A DNA stretch of 64,000 bases, from the NCBI RefSeq assembly GCF_003285015.1, contig NZ_QMFB01000003.1, positions 186,001-250,000 on the forward strand, read 5' to 3'. Under the pieces are notes generated by a model. It was given only the letters and a program-made list of their open reading frames with translations, was not told the DNA's origin and did no database searches. Of this stretch, positions 8,225 through 16,758 are shown in pieces (positions within the stretch are counted from its first letter, which is position 1; each line of letters begins with the position of its first letter). The translations under genes and the position numbers were made by a program. Source of the DNA: Paenibacillus contaminans (lineage in GTDB: Bacteria > Bacillota > Bacilli > Paenibacillales > NBRC-103111).

Positions 8225-9184
8225 CTATACCCGGCTTCTCGCAAAAGCCGCGCTTCCGATCAGTCCGCCGTCATCGATCAACGTGCCTTGATGGATTGAA
8301 AGCTTATCCCAGTAACCGCTGTACACATTCGCCTGGATCGCTTCGCGCATCGGCTTGAACAGCCGCTCGCCCGCCAGCGCGGCGCCGCCGCCGATGACAA
8401 GCGCATTCGGGCTGAACAATGTAATTGCATAGGCAAGCGCTTTGCCGAGCACAGTGCCCGTATAGTTCATTATGTCGATCGCCAAACGATCGCCCTCGTC
8501 ATACGCTTTGGAAACATGAGTCGCCGTCAGCCCGCTCAGATCGCCTTCCGGGAACCATGCTTGCATCACGCTTTCCTCGCCCTGCGTTATTCTTTCGCGA
8601 GCTTGCCGGGCAATACCGGTCGCCGATGCGATCGTCTCCAGGCACCCCTTCATCCCGCAGCCGCAAGGCGTCGATTCGCCATCGATATGGACATGGCCGA
8701 GCTCTCCCGCCATATAACCTCCGCCGTAGTACAGCTTGCCGTCGTTGACCATTCCCGAAGCGAGACCCGTACCAAGCGTAATGCCGTATACGTGATCGAC
8801 GCCTTGAACGGAGCCTTTGATCGTTTCGCCGTAAACGTACATGCGCACGTCGTTATCGATAAATACGGGCACTTTTACATACTCGCCAAGCAGCTTGGCC
8901 ACTTCAAGATCGCGCCAGCCGAGGTTTCCGGCAAAAAGACAAACGCCTCTATCCGAGTCGATAAAGCCAGGCGTACCCGCCCCGACCGCTATCAGCTTGC
9001 TCCGATCCTTGCCCGTCTCCGCAAAAAGCTGATCGATCATGCCGTTGATTTTGGCGAATACATGATCGCTGCCTTTAGCCGCTTCCGTAGGCTGCTTCAC
9101 CTTGCCAAGCAAGTTATACTGCTCGTCCAGCAAGCCGCACACAATATTCGTACCGCCAATGTCGATTCCGATTACATAACTCAT
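8225..9184 (-). CDS. glcK: ROK-family glucokinase
   Basis: A 319-aa sugar kinase phosphorylating glucose at C6. The ATP-binding DIGGTN lies at the N-terminus (YVIGIDIGGTNIVCG), and the ROK signature GELGHVHIDG is followed by CGCGMKGCLE, whose His and three Cys bind structural zinc. The start is ATG at 9182-9184, behind GGGAGG; a longer frame to 9241 lacks such a site. It lies 100 bases downstream of the DeoR regulator on the same strand and beside an aldolase-PfkB operon, so it probably feeds the same sugar-phosphate route. No DNA-binding domain is present, so it is a kinase and not a ROK repressor. Confidence 0.92.
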   Translation of the reverse strand: MSYVIGIDIGGTNIVCGLLDEQYNLLGKVKQPTEAAKGSDHVFAKINGMIDQLFAETGKDRSKLIAVGAGTPGFIDSDRGVCLFAGNLGWRDLEVAKLLGEYVKVPVFIDNDVRMYVYGETIKGSVQGVDHVYGITLGTGLASGMVNDGKLYYGGGYMAGELGHVHIDGESTPCGCGMKGCLETIASATGIARQARERITQGEESVMQAWFPEGDLSGLTATHVSKAYDEGDRLAIDIMNYTGTVLGKALAYAITLFSPNALVIGGGAALAGERLFKPMREAIQANVYSGYWDKLSIHQGTLIDDGGLIGSAAFARSRV

Positions 9185-9284
9185 CCCATCGTTCCTCCCA
9201 ATCATGGATAAATGAATACATCCTACAACAGGCTTCGTCACACGTGCAACGATTTACCTTCAAACGAAAATGGCCTACGCTTAA

Positions 9285-10073
9285 CTATACGTTGGCGCTG
9301 TATACCTGAACGCCGCGCTCTGCGAGCTTGCGCAGGAAAGCCGGGTCCGCTCCGTCGTCGGTAATGCAGCCGTAAAGCGCATCCAGCGGTGCGATCGAGA
9401 ACAGCGAAGCCCGATCCAGCTTTGTATGGTCGAAGACGGCGATCGTTTGCTGGCTATGGCTCAATAACGTGCGCGCCGTCTGCGCTTCCAGCTCGGAGTA
9501 CGTCGTCGGTCCTTGCTCCAGCGTAAGCCCGTCGATGCCGAGAAACATTTTGCCGATGTTCAAATGCTCGATCGTCTTCTCGGCGAGCGGCCCGCATAAC
9601 TCGTAGCTTTTGCCCCGCATGACGCCGCCGATGACGACGACCTGAAGCGCATCGTTGTCCGCGAGCTCCATCGCAATGTTGACGGCATTCGTCACGACCG
9701 TAATGCCTTCCCGCTTTTTCAGCTCGCGAGCGATCAGGAAAGTCGTCGTTCCGCCCGACAAGCCGATTATGTCGCCTTCCTCGATCAGCTCATCCGCTTT
9801 GCGCGCGATCGCTTCCTTCTGCACCCAAAGCTTCTGCTGCTTCTCCGTAAAAGAAACTTCCTTTACCGCGAGAAATCCTTCGAGAAGCGCGCCGCCGATC
9901 GTACGGATAACGCTTCCGTTCTTTTCTAATATGTCGAGATCGCGCCTGGCCGTCGCTTCCGAGCAATCGAATAACTCGATAATTTCCGTTATCGTTATGC
10001 GTCCGTTCTGCTTCAGCCGCAACATAATTCCCTGACGGCGCTGCTCTCCCTTGGAAGAAGCCGTTTCTTGCAC
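9285..10073 (-). CDS. DeoR/GlpR-family transcriptional regulator
   Basis: A 262-aa regulator with an N-terminal winged helix (ITEIIELFDCSEATARRDLDIL, about residues 27-50) and the C-terminal sugar-phosphate-sensing domain (GLSGGTTTFLIAREL, VVVIGGVMRG, FLGIDGLT). DeoR members usually repress sugar-use operons until a phosphorylated sugar binds. It is divergent from the aldolase-PfkB operon, and 21-base-spaced repeats in that promoter are probable targets. The start is GTG at 10071-10073 behind AGGTGGG. The effector is probably a hexose phosphate handled by the neighbouring kinase and aldolase. Confidence 0.88.
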   Translation of the reverse strand: MQETASSKGEQRRQGIMLRLKQNGRITITEIIELFDCSEATARRDLDILEKNGSVIRTIGGALLEGFLAVKEVSFTEKQQKLWVQKEAIARKADELIEEGDIIGLSGGTTTFLIARELKKREGITVVTNAVNIAMELADNDALQVVVIGGVMRGKSYELCGPLAEKTIEHLNIGKMFLGIDGLTLEQGPTTYSELEAQTARTLLSHSQQTIAVFDHTKLDRASLFSIAPLDALYGCITDDGADPAFLRKLAERGVQVYSANV

Positions 10074-10174
10074 CTAATCACCCACCTGACAATAACCGGA
10101 TAATGTACAGTCGATCCAGCATTAAGATTTCGGCATCGCCATATTTTTTTCCTGCTTTATTCGACATTTGCTGT

Positions 10175-10204
10175 TTGACAGCTTTTGTTTTTCTCCCTTA
10201 TAAT
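10175..10204 (+). promoter_or_regulatory. Sigma-A promoter of the aldolase operon
   Basis: TTGACA (10175-10180) and TATAAT (10199-10204) with an 18-base spacer, both perfect hexamers. The expected start lies near 10211, upstream of the repeats at 10223-10252. Confidence 0.85.
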
Positions 10205-10221
10205 CAACTTAATGAAAGTTT

Positions 10222-10255
10222 AAATCATTTTTTTGATCGTTTCAATCATTTTATC
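10222..10255 (+). promoter_or_regulatory. Probable DeoR operator repeats
   Basis: AATCATTT occurs at 10223-10230 and again at 10244-10251, exactly 21 bases apart (two helical turns), just after the promoter and before the aldolase gene. Their position and phasing suit the divergently encoded DeoR repressor; this is inferred. Confidence 0.5.
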
Positions 10256-10282
10256 TTTCGATATTCTAAAGGAGGCACCATC

Positions 10283-11152
10283 ATGGGTCATCTCGTTTCG
10301 TCCACTCCGCTACTGCAAGCCGCTCGCGCGAACGGTTATTGCATCGGCGCTTTTAACGTTCACACGCTGGAAATGCTTCAAGCCGTCGTCGAGGCCGCCG
10401 AAGAGCTCGAAGCTCCGCTTATTTTGCAAACGACCGTCGGTACGGTTAAACATCTCGGTCCCGATTATATCGTAGCCGCAGCGCAAACCGCTGCCAAGCG
10501 CGCAGGCATCCCGATCGCCCTGCATCTCGATCACTGCACCGATTTCAACTTAGTCGTACGCTGTATCCGCGAAGGCTATACGTCGGTTATGATCGACGCG
10601 TCCATGCATCCGTTCGACGAAAACGTCCGTCAAACGATCGAGGTCGTCAAAGTCGCCAAAGCGGCAGGCGTCAACATCGAAGCGGAGCTTGGCAAAGTCG
10701 GCGGCGTAGAAGACGACATCAGCGTGGCTGACGAGGACGCGAAGCTTGCGGATCCGGAGGAGTGCGTCAAATTCGTCGAGCTTACGGGCGTACCTACGCT
10801 TGCCCCGGCAATCGGCACGGCGCACGGCATTTATAAGGGCGAGCCGAAAATCGCCTTCGACCGTCTCGAACAAATTTACAAGCTCGTTGACGTTCCGCTC
10901 GTGCTGCACGGCGGCTCCGGCATTCCGGAAGAGCAAGTCAAACGCTGCGTCTCCCTCGGCATGGGCAAAATGAACGTCGCCACCGAGCTCCGCATCGCAT
11001 TCTCCGATGCGATCAAAGCCGTATTCAACAACAATCCGGACGAGAACGATCCGCGTAAATATATGGTACCCGCTAAAGAAGCGGTCAAAGCGCTGGCCAA
11101 AGAAAAGATGATCATGACCGGCTGCGTAGGCAAAGCGAAAGACTTCCGCTAA
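10283..11152 (+). CDS. Class II fructose/tagatose-bisphosphate aldolase
   Basis: A 289-aa zinc-dependent aldolase cleaving a ketohexose bisphosphate to two trioses. Zinc-ligand motifs are HLDHC (about residues 80-84), GTAHG and LHGGSG; the acidic EAELGKVGG is also family-typical. The start is ATG at 10283 behind AAAGGAGG; upstream in-frame codons run into the promoter. It is followed after 36 bases by a PfkB kinase, so the pair would phosphorylate a hexose phosphate and cleave it. Fructose-1,6- versus tagatose-1,6-bisphosphate cannot be decided from motifs; the GatY/KbaY type is plausible given the DeoR regulator. Confidence 0.9.
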   Translation: MGHLVSSTPLLQAARANGYCIGAFNVHTLEMLQAVVEAAEELEAPLILQTTVGTVKHLGPDYIVAAAQTAAKRAGIPIALHLDHCTDFNLVVRCIREGYTSVMIDASMHPFDENVRQTIEVVKVAKAAGVNIEAELGKVGGVEDDISVADEDAKLADPEECVKFVELTGVPTLAPAIGTAHGIYKGEPKIAFDRLEQIYKLVDVPLVLHGGSGIPEEQVKRCVSLGMGKMNVATELRIAFSDAIKAVFNNNPDENDPRKYMVPAKEAVKALAKEKMIMTGCVGKAKDFR

Positions 11153-11188
11153 TCGCCTCACTCAGTCCATAATGCGAGGTGCGGAAGC

Positions 11189-12121
11189 ATGATTACAACA
11201 GTAACCCTTAACGCCGCGATCGATAAAACGTATGCGGCTCCAGGTTTTGCTTTGAACAAAGTGTCCCGCGTTCAGCGAATGGACGCCGCGGCAGGCGGCA
11301 AGGGCATCAACGTCGCCCGCGTCGTGCGTTCCCTTGGCGAACCGGTAACGGCAACGGGCTATATCGCCGGCTATAACGGCCGCTATATTGCCGAACAAGT
11401 TTTGAAGGAAGGCATGGGGCAGGACTTCGTCGAAGCGGAAGGCGAATCGCGCCTGTGCCTGAATATAATCGACGCAGAGAACGGCACGCAGACGGAGCTT
11501 CTGGAAGCGGGTCCCGTCATTGACGAAGCCGCTCTTCAGGCGATGCGGGAAAAAATCCGCGCCCTTGCGTCAAGCTCCCGCTATGTCGTCATGTCGGGCA
11601 GCCTTCCGAAGGGATGTCCGACTGGCACCTACGCGGAATTGATCGCCATTGCCAAGGAAGCGGGTGCTGTCGTTGCGCTCGATACGAGCGGCGACGCCCT
11701 TCTTGAAGGCGTTAAAGCGAAGCCTTTTCTGATCAAGCCGAACGAAGATGAAATCGAGAAGCTGCTCGGCAAGCCGGCGCAGACGGAAGAAGAGCTGATC
11801 CGCTGCATCAAGGAAGTGATGGCGCAGGGCATCGGCTGCGTAATCGTCACGCTGGGCGCCAAAGGATCGCTGTTCGGCCATGAAGGCCGCATCTATCGCG
11901 TGCAAGCGCCGGTCATCGACTGCGTCAACGCGGTCGGCAGCGGCGACTCGTTCGTCGCCGGCACCGTCGTCGGCTTCGCGCGCGGCGGCTCCGCTGTGGA
12001 CGCTGTCCGCCTCGGTACCGCATGCGGCACGGCCAATGCGCTGAATTTCAAAGCCGGCGAAGTAAAAATCGCCGACATCGACCGGCTGCTCGGCGAGGTT
12101 ATCGTCGAAGAGATCGTTTAA
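11189..12121 (+). CDS. PfkB-family hexose-phosphate kinase (1-phosphofructokinase/tagatose-6-phosphate kinase type)
   Basis: A 310-aa kinase of the FruK/LacC group. It carries the substrate-side GGKGINVARV near residue 36 and the ATP-side motif NAVGSGDSFVAGTV near the C-terminus, with the catalytic Asp in GSGD; most relatives read GAGD, so one Ala-to-Ser change is present. It is the second gene of the aldolase operon and provides the bisphosphate substrate for it. The choice between fructose-1-phosphate and tagatose-6-phosphate is open. A dispersed repeat and a terminator follow. Confidence 0.9.
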   Translation: MITTVTLNAAIDKTYAAPGFALNKVSRVQRMDAAAGGKGINVARVVRSLGEPVTATGYIAGYNGRYIAEQVLKEGMGQDFVEAEGESRLCLNIIDAENGTQTELLEAGPVIDEAALQAMREKIRALASSSRYVVMSGSLPKGCPTGTYAELIAIAKEAGAVVALDTSGDALLEGVKAKPFLIKPNEDEIEKLLGKPAQTEEELIRCIKEVMAQGIGCVIVTLGAKGSLFGHEGRIYRVQAPVIDCVNAVGSGDSFVAGTVVGFARGGSAVDAVRLGTACGTANALNFKAGEVKIADIDRLLGEVIVEEIV

Positions 12122-12142
12122 GCCGGATACATCGGCTCCGGC

Positions 12143-12240
12143 CAAGGATAAACGGCTTCGCCGTCCTTTGGGACGCGCGCGTTTACCGTTGAAATATAAG
12201 CACTTGTTTTGTGAAACATATAAAGTCTTATATTTGAAGC
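12143..12240 (+). repeat. Dispersed hairpin repeat, copy B
   Basis: Starts AAGGATAAACGGCTTCGCC, then GTCCTTTGGGAC and GCGTTTACCGTTGAAATA, ending with an imperfect palindrome of TTTTGTGAAACATATAAAG type. It lies between the PfkB gene and its terminator. Confidence 0.8.
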
Positions 12241-12242
12241 AA

Positions 12243-12280
12243 AGAACCTATCACGTCCTTTAATGTGATAGGTTCTTTTT
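12243..12280. terminator. Bidirectional terminator between PfkB and creatininase genes
   Basis: AGAACCTATCAC (12243-12254) pairs perfectly with GTGATAGGTTCT (12265-12276), followed by TTTT on the plus strand and preceded by AAA giving a shorter U-run for the minus strand. Confidence 0.85.
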
Positions 12281-12290
12281 GCATGCTCAT

Positions 12291-13022
12291 CTAGCCATTC
12301 GAACGTACGATCCGTTTCTGCTCCTCAAGTAATGCCAAATAGTCGAAAGCGCACTCGATCAGCAGCTCCATCAGCTTCTCGCCCTTCTCTTTCGTCGCCG
12401 CCTCCGGATAACCCCAATATCCGTCTCCCGTCAGCTCCGTCATGTCGAAATAATCTAGGAAGCTTTGACTCAATCCGGTTTTTCTATCCGTAGGGCGCAC
12501 AGTGCCTACTCTCGATTCATCCAGGTAAAGCATGATCGACGTTTCCATCTCGCCGGCATGAACGTCGCCAGCAGGATTGTCGATCACCTCGCCGAGCCGC
12601 GCATTCGCCAAAGTCGCCAGATCCAGCAGCACGATTTCCATATCCGCATAATCGCGGTTCAACTGGCGGACGGTCGGCTTGACGATCCAATTGCCGCCAT
12701 GAAAATTAACGAGCAAAACCCTGCTGTATCCGGATTCGTGGAGGGAAGCGACCGTATCGGTTAAAACGGCGGCAAGCGTCGCCGGTTTCAAATAGACGGT
12801 TCCCCGGCCGAGCCGATGCTCGATCGAAGAAGTGACCGCCAAAGGCGGCAGCAGGTATGCGTCTAAACGTTCGGCAATCCTTTGCGCCAGCTCGACCGCC
12901 ACGATCGTATCCGTGCCGACCGGCAGATGGCTGCCGTGCTGCTCGATTGCCCCGATCGGCAGCACGACCGTCGTCGTTTCCTTTTGCCCAAAATCGCTTG
13001 CCGTATGAAATATCGTCAGCAC
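12291..13022 (-). CDS. Creatininase-family amidohydrolase
   Basis: A metal-dependent amidohydrolase of about 243 aa. The metal-binding segments are clear: LPIGAIEQHGSHLPVGTD near residues 22-39, NFHGGNW, and AGEMETS. The family covers creatinine amidohydrolase, formamide hydrolases of the riboflavin/F420 type and mycofactocin proteases, so the substrate cannot be named. The start is GTG at 13020-13022, eight bases after AAGGGGAG; the GTG three codons earlier overlaps that site. It begins only about 15 bases after the upstream deacetylase gene stops, so the two are probably co-translated. Confidence 0.82.
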   Translation of the reverse strand: MLTIFHTASDFGQKETTTVVLPIGAIEQHGSHLPVGTDTIVAVELAQRIAERLDAYLLPPLAVTSSIEHRLGRGTVYLKPATLAAVLTDTVASLHESGYSRVLLVNFHGGNWIVKPTVRQLNRDYADMEIVLLDLATLANARLGEVIDNPAGDVHAGEMETSIMLYLDESRVGTVRPTDRKTGLSQSFLDYFDMTELTGDGYWGYPEAATKEKGEKLMELLIECAFDYLALLEEQKRIVRSNG

Positions 13023-13036
13023 GCCGTCCACTCCCC

Positions 13037-14830
13037 TTACCGTTCAGCGCTTCGAATGAGAATCGGATTCGTACCGGCCGCTACGTCAGCGACGAGCTCC
13101 CAGTACGAACGGCCGAACCGTTCGACAGCCTGCATGGAGACGATCGACACCGCTCCGTCCGGACTTTCCGCTATAGGAGAACCGCCCGAATCCATAGCAA
13201 GCAGCAGCGTCAACCCTTGCACGTCCTGCTCCGCCGAGACGTTCAAACGATAACCGCCGTCCGGCAGCCGGCAAAGCTCCGCTTGCACTTGCCTGCGTTG
13301 TCTAAACCATTCGACGAGCTCCTCCCCTGTCCACCACGCCAGCCCTTTCTTACGCCCGTATCGAACCAGCTCGACAAGCGCATCGCCGACTCCCTCTTTG
13401 GAAATTCCGGCGAGACCCGGATGGAACAAGAAATGTGCGACGCCGTATACGTCGCGTGCCCGGTCCGTGAGCGCCAAAGCCTCCTCGTACGTACAGCGGG
13501 CAGGTGTAGGAGGATCCCAGGAAAGCGTCGGCAAGCTCAGCACCTCGAACGGACGATTTCCCTCGGATGCCGTTTCGATCGGGACGTAAGGGTGGCAGGT
13601 GCCGGCCAGGAAGCCTTTGTTCCCCTGCTTCGTCCCTCCTTTGCTCTGCTCGAGCGAAATTCCGGCGCGCTCGCACCAGCGGTAAAACTGGACGTCCCCC
13701 TCCCAGCGTAAAAAATGATTTTTGTTGGACACGATCGGGCGGCAGGGGAATTGCTCATTAAGCCCCTTGAGCTGAAAGAGGAAATGCTCTTCGGACCAGT
13801 GGCTTTCCGGAATTTCCGTCCCGAGCGCATTATAGTGCAGCGCAATCTCGTGCCCGGCTTCCGCAATCCGCTTATTGATATCCGCATCGTATCCCGGCAT
13901 AATGATGCACCAGGTCGATTTGACTTCCGCCTCGGAAAGCTTTTGCAGCGTGACGGACGCATATGCCGGATCGTTCCCGTCGGTATCATGCGAAATATGC
14001 CCGATCCCTTCGACCCCTCCGGGCCAAAACCAAACCTGCGCCAGCGGAGCGCCCGCCGATAATGCCAGCTTGTGAATGACGCGCTGCAGCACGAACCGCC
14101 ACTCATCTACGATCGGATGCAAAAAGAACGGGACGCCCCCGGGCTCAAGCGCATCGCGGTCGCGCTGCCAATCAAGCACGCTCCCGTCGTCGGTTTTCCA
14201 AATCCCCTCGTTGATGGCCGCCGAGCCGTCGCCGGCAGGCAAACCGTCACGGACGACCGGTACCCCTTGCTGGATCATAAAAAACGTATGCATCAAATCG
14301 ATTCCGATCATCGCGGCCAGCCCTTTGCCGATCCGACGCTCCGTAATGGCCGGGTACCCCGCAGCTTCCTGCGGAGCGGCGATGACGCCGAGGCTTGCCG
14401 ACAAGCTGCCCCAAGTTGCGATCCCTTCTTCCCGTGTTGTGACGGCCTGCGCGTCAAAAAAGTGAAAAGAGCTCTGCAGCCCGGCCGCCGGGCAATCGCC
14501 GTCTTTTGACCACTGCACCCAGCCTTCACGAATCTTGCCCGCCGACGAAACGCCTAGCACTTTTTCCAACCCGTAAACGCCCCCGACGGCAAGCAGGGAG
14601 CTGCCGTTTCGGACATAGTTTTCGCATGCGGCAGGCCATTCCTTCAAGCCGCTCGCTCCTGCGACAATCGTCAAACCCGCGGGCTGCCGGTTTATCCAAT
14701 CGCGATGCGTCCATTTTTGGCAGGAATGTCCCAGATAGGCCAGCATTTCGAATAAATAACCGGCTGTGTAATCTCTTCCTTCGCGGTTGAGGCGTTCGCC
14801 TTCCGTTTCATCCCAAATTACGTGAATCAT
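13037..14830 (-). CDS. Polysaccharide deacetylase-like protein with amidotransferase-like N-terminal domain
   Basis: A 597-aa cytoplasmic protein in three parts. Residues 1-220 look like a class I glutamine-amidotransferase/ThuA-type fold (LTIVAGASGLKEWPAAC, GLAAMIGIDLMHTFF). Residues about 270-480 resemble a NodB-type deacetylase, with HISHDTDGND as the acidic metal motif and GHEIALHYNA as the His motif. The last 100 residues look like a beta-sandwich. The start ATG at 14828-14830 follows AGGGGAGAG. It is upstream of and nearly contiguous with the creatininase gene. A role in processing an amide or N-acetyl sugar is inferred from the pair; no direct family assignment is certain. Confidence 0.65.
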   Translation of the reverse strand: MIHVIWDETEGERLNREGRDYTAGYLFEMLAYLGHSCQKWTHRDWINRQPAGLTIVAGASGLKEWPAACENYVRNGSSLLAVGGVYGLEKVLGVSSAGKIREGWVQWSKDGDCPAAGLQSSFHFFDAQAVTTREEGIATWGSLSASLGVIAAPQEAAGYPAITERRIGKGLAAMIGIDLMHTFFMIQQGVPVVRDGLPAGDGSAAINEGIWKTDDGSVLDWQRDRDALEPGGVPFFLHPIVDEWRFVLQRVIHKLALSAGAPLAQVWFWPGGVEGIGHISHDTDGNDPAYASVTLQKLSEAEVKSTWCIIMPGYDADINKRIAEAGHEIALHYNALGTEIPESHWSEEHFLFQLKGLNEQFPCRPIVSNKNHFLRWEGDVQFYRWCERAGISLEQSKGGTKQGNKGFLAGTCHPYVPIETASEGNRPFEVLSLPTLSWDPPTPARCTYEEALALTDRARDVYGVAHFLFHPGLAGISKEGVGDALVELVRYGRKKGLAWWTGEELVEWFRQRRQVQAELCRLPDGGYRLNVSAEQDVQGLTLLLAMDSGGSPIAESPDGAVSIVSMQAVERFGRSYWELVADVAAGTNPILIRSAER

Positions 14831-14942
14831 CGCGCTCTCCCCTTTCGGCCCCTCAGCCGTCCGCTCGCTCACGCTTCAGGCAAGCCGTTCACTTTTGATT
14901 CGACTGTCGATCATGACTTGACTCTTGGGAAAACTTACCGGA

Positions 14943-16424
14943 TTATTCCAGAACACCGTTTAAAAAATTGCCCAGCTTGAACGTTTTGGCCAGCAGCCGG
15001 CCTTCCCCGCATAACGCGGACGCCGCAGCGATTTGCGGATCTTCCATGTGATTTCCTATATATGTAAACGTCTGCAAGTTTTCATAACCTAGCATAATCA
15101 TGCCGTCGCGCTTTTCGGTTTGATTCGCCGTAATCTGGTTCCCTTGCATATTCACCTCCTTGCAATGCGGCAGATGGAATGCATAATCGGTCACTTCGTC
15201 CGCGAACGCCTGATTGCCGCTTATATCCAGCTTGACATCGCGGCTTCCGGGCGCCAAAGGCGACAAGGACACCAGATGTGTAACGCGTCCCGCACGGATG
15301 ATATTGTTTTTGATTTGAATCGTTCCTTTGCGGAAGTTCAAATAGCCGTGAATCGGATAAGCGCTACCTTCGCCGATGCCGAAATCGGTAATCTGGTTGC
15401 CTTCGATCAAATAGTTGTGGTACTCCTCCGGCACCAGCGACTCCGCGTAAGGACCGAAATCGATGCCCGTAATCCATGTATAGGGCTCGGGTATGCCGAT
15501 CTTATCTCTACGCATGCCGGTGATCAAATTGCCGCGTATCGTAACGTTGCCTGTCCGCGGCCCTTCGGTATAAATCCCGTACAGCCGGTTGCCGTGACAA
15601 ACATTTCCTTCAATAATGGCTTCGATGCCGGCATGCAGGTCGATTCCCTTGCGGTAATTGTAGCTGCACCGGTTGCCGATGATTTGGATATGCTTCGGCA
15701 CGCCTCCCGACGATCCCGCACAGCCGTATCCCGTGCCGCCGTCGAGGACCGATCCGTTGTAGTCGAGATCGCAATCGGTAATGCTGATATACTCGACAAA
15801 CCCGAACAAAACGCCGCCGACCCGATTGTGGTGCAAATAGCATTGATTCACTTTGAAGCGCGACGCGTAAGCCTCCCGCTCTCCTTCGACAAAAACGGCG
15901 TTGGCGTTAAATCCGGATATTTCCATATGGGTAATCAAAATATCGGAGCATTGTTTGAAATATAGGGCGCTTATTTTGCCTTTGTAGCTCTGGCCCACAT
16001 TCCCAAAAAAAGTACCCGTATATTGCAGATTCAAATTTTTTACCGTCACGGCTTTAATCCCGCTGCGGAACGCGAACAAGCTAGCCGTTTCATGCGTGTC
16101 ATCTTCGGTTTGCTCGTACGTATACACGATCCGGGACAGCGGCCCTTGCCCCGTAATCGTAATAAAATCCTGCACGACGGCAAGACTGCCCGAGACCTTA
16201 TACGTGCCGACCGGAAAAAAAAGCGTACCGCCGACCGGCAAAACGTTCAATGCTCTGCGTATGGCGCCCGTATCGTCCGCCGTACCGTCCCCTATCGCTC
16301 CGAAATGCCGTACATCGATCGACGTCCCCGGCGATAGATCGCTTTGCGGCAATATGTTTCCGTTCCCCGCTTCACGGTGAAGCGCTTCCTTATTTGCGGC
16401 GTCCGCCATCCCGTTTTCCCTCAT
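14943..16424 (-). CDS. Right-handed parallel beta-helix protein (pectate-lyase superfamily)
   Basis: A 493-aa protein with the N-terminal pectate-lyase-3 start IDVRHFGAIGDGTADDTGAIRRAL and long runs of beta-helix coils with the pattern I-x-G-N (IIGNRCSYN, IEGNVCHGN, IRGNLITGM, IEGNQITDF, ISGNQAFAD). Such folds act on acidic or branched polysaccharides as lyases, hydrolases or epimerases. No signal peptide is seen, unlike most secreted pectinases. The start follows GGAGGGAACAGG. It lies upstream of the deacetylase gene on the same strand. The exact reaction is unknown. Confidence 0.8.
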   Translation of the reverse strand: MRENGMADAANKEALHREAGNGNILPQSDLSPGTSIDVRHFGAIGDGTADDTGAIRRALNVLPVGGTLFFPVGTYKVSGSLAVVQDFITITGQGPLSRIVYTYEQTEDDTHETASLFAFRSGIKAVTVKNLNLQYTGTFFGNVGQSYKGKISALYFKQCSDILITHMEISGFNANAVFVEGEREAYASRFKVNQCYLHHNRVGGVLFGFVEYISITDCDLDYNGSVLDGGTGYGCAGSSGGVPKHIQIIGNRCSYNYRKGIDLHAGIEAIIEGNVCHGNRLYGIYTEGPRTGNVTIRGNLITGMRRDKIGIPEPYTWITGIDFGPYAESLVPEEYHNYLIEGNQITDFGIGEGSAYPIHGYLNFRKGTIQIKNNIIRAGRVTHLVSLSPLAPGSRDVKLDISGNQAFADEVTDYAFHLPHCKEVNMQGNQITANQTEKRDGMIMLGYENLQTFTYIGNHMEDPQIAAASALCGEGRLLAKTFKLGNFLNGVLE

Positions 16425-16758
16425 CCTGTTCCCTCCAATTTATTTGATCGTCCAATCGGGCACCTCTGAACCAACCCTCCGGTATGAAACAGGTACGAAA
16501 CAGGTACAAAGTTGACCAGCCCGGCACCCTGCAGCAGCCATGCAGCTGCTTTTGTCCGATAATTCATATGGCAAATCAATCGTAGCACAGGATTACCGTC
16601 GTTTTCCATATGCAGCAAGCCGCAGAAACCCCGAAAACGATTATTGACGAATTAAAGACCCAGGAAAACGATTGCCCGCATCACATCCTCATCGAAACGA
16701 GCAGCAATCGCAAAAAAACCGCCCCGGCTCGGTAAGCCGGAACGGTTCGTTCCTATTC
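16425..16758. other. Intergenic region, GH31 to beta-helix gene
   Basis: 334 bases with no supported gene. It carries two direct GAAACAGGTAC repeats (about 16486-16507), possibly part of the beta-helix gene promoter, and the GH31 terminator at the right end. Confidence 0.5.
16711..16747 (-). terminator. Terminator of the GH31 gene
   Basis: On the minus strand AACCGTTCCGGCT and AGCCGGGGCGGTT form an imperfect hairpin followed by seven Ts. Confidence 0.8.

Noticed and set aside
7284-9184. Glucokinase and alpha/beta hydrolase as one operon
   Set aside because: A clear terminator at 8173-8208 separates them on their shared strand.
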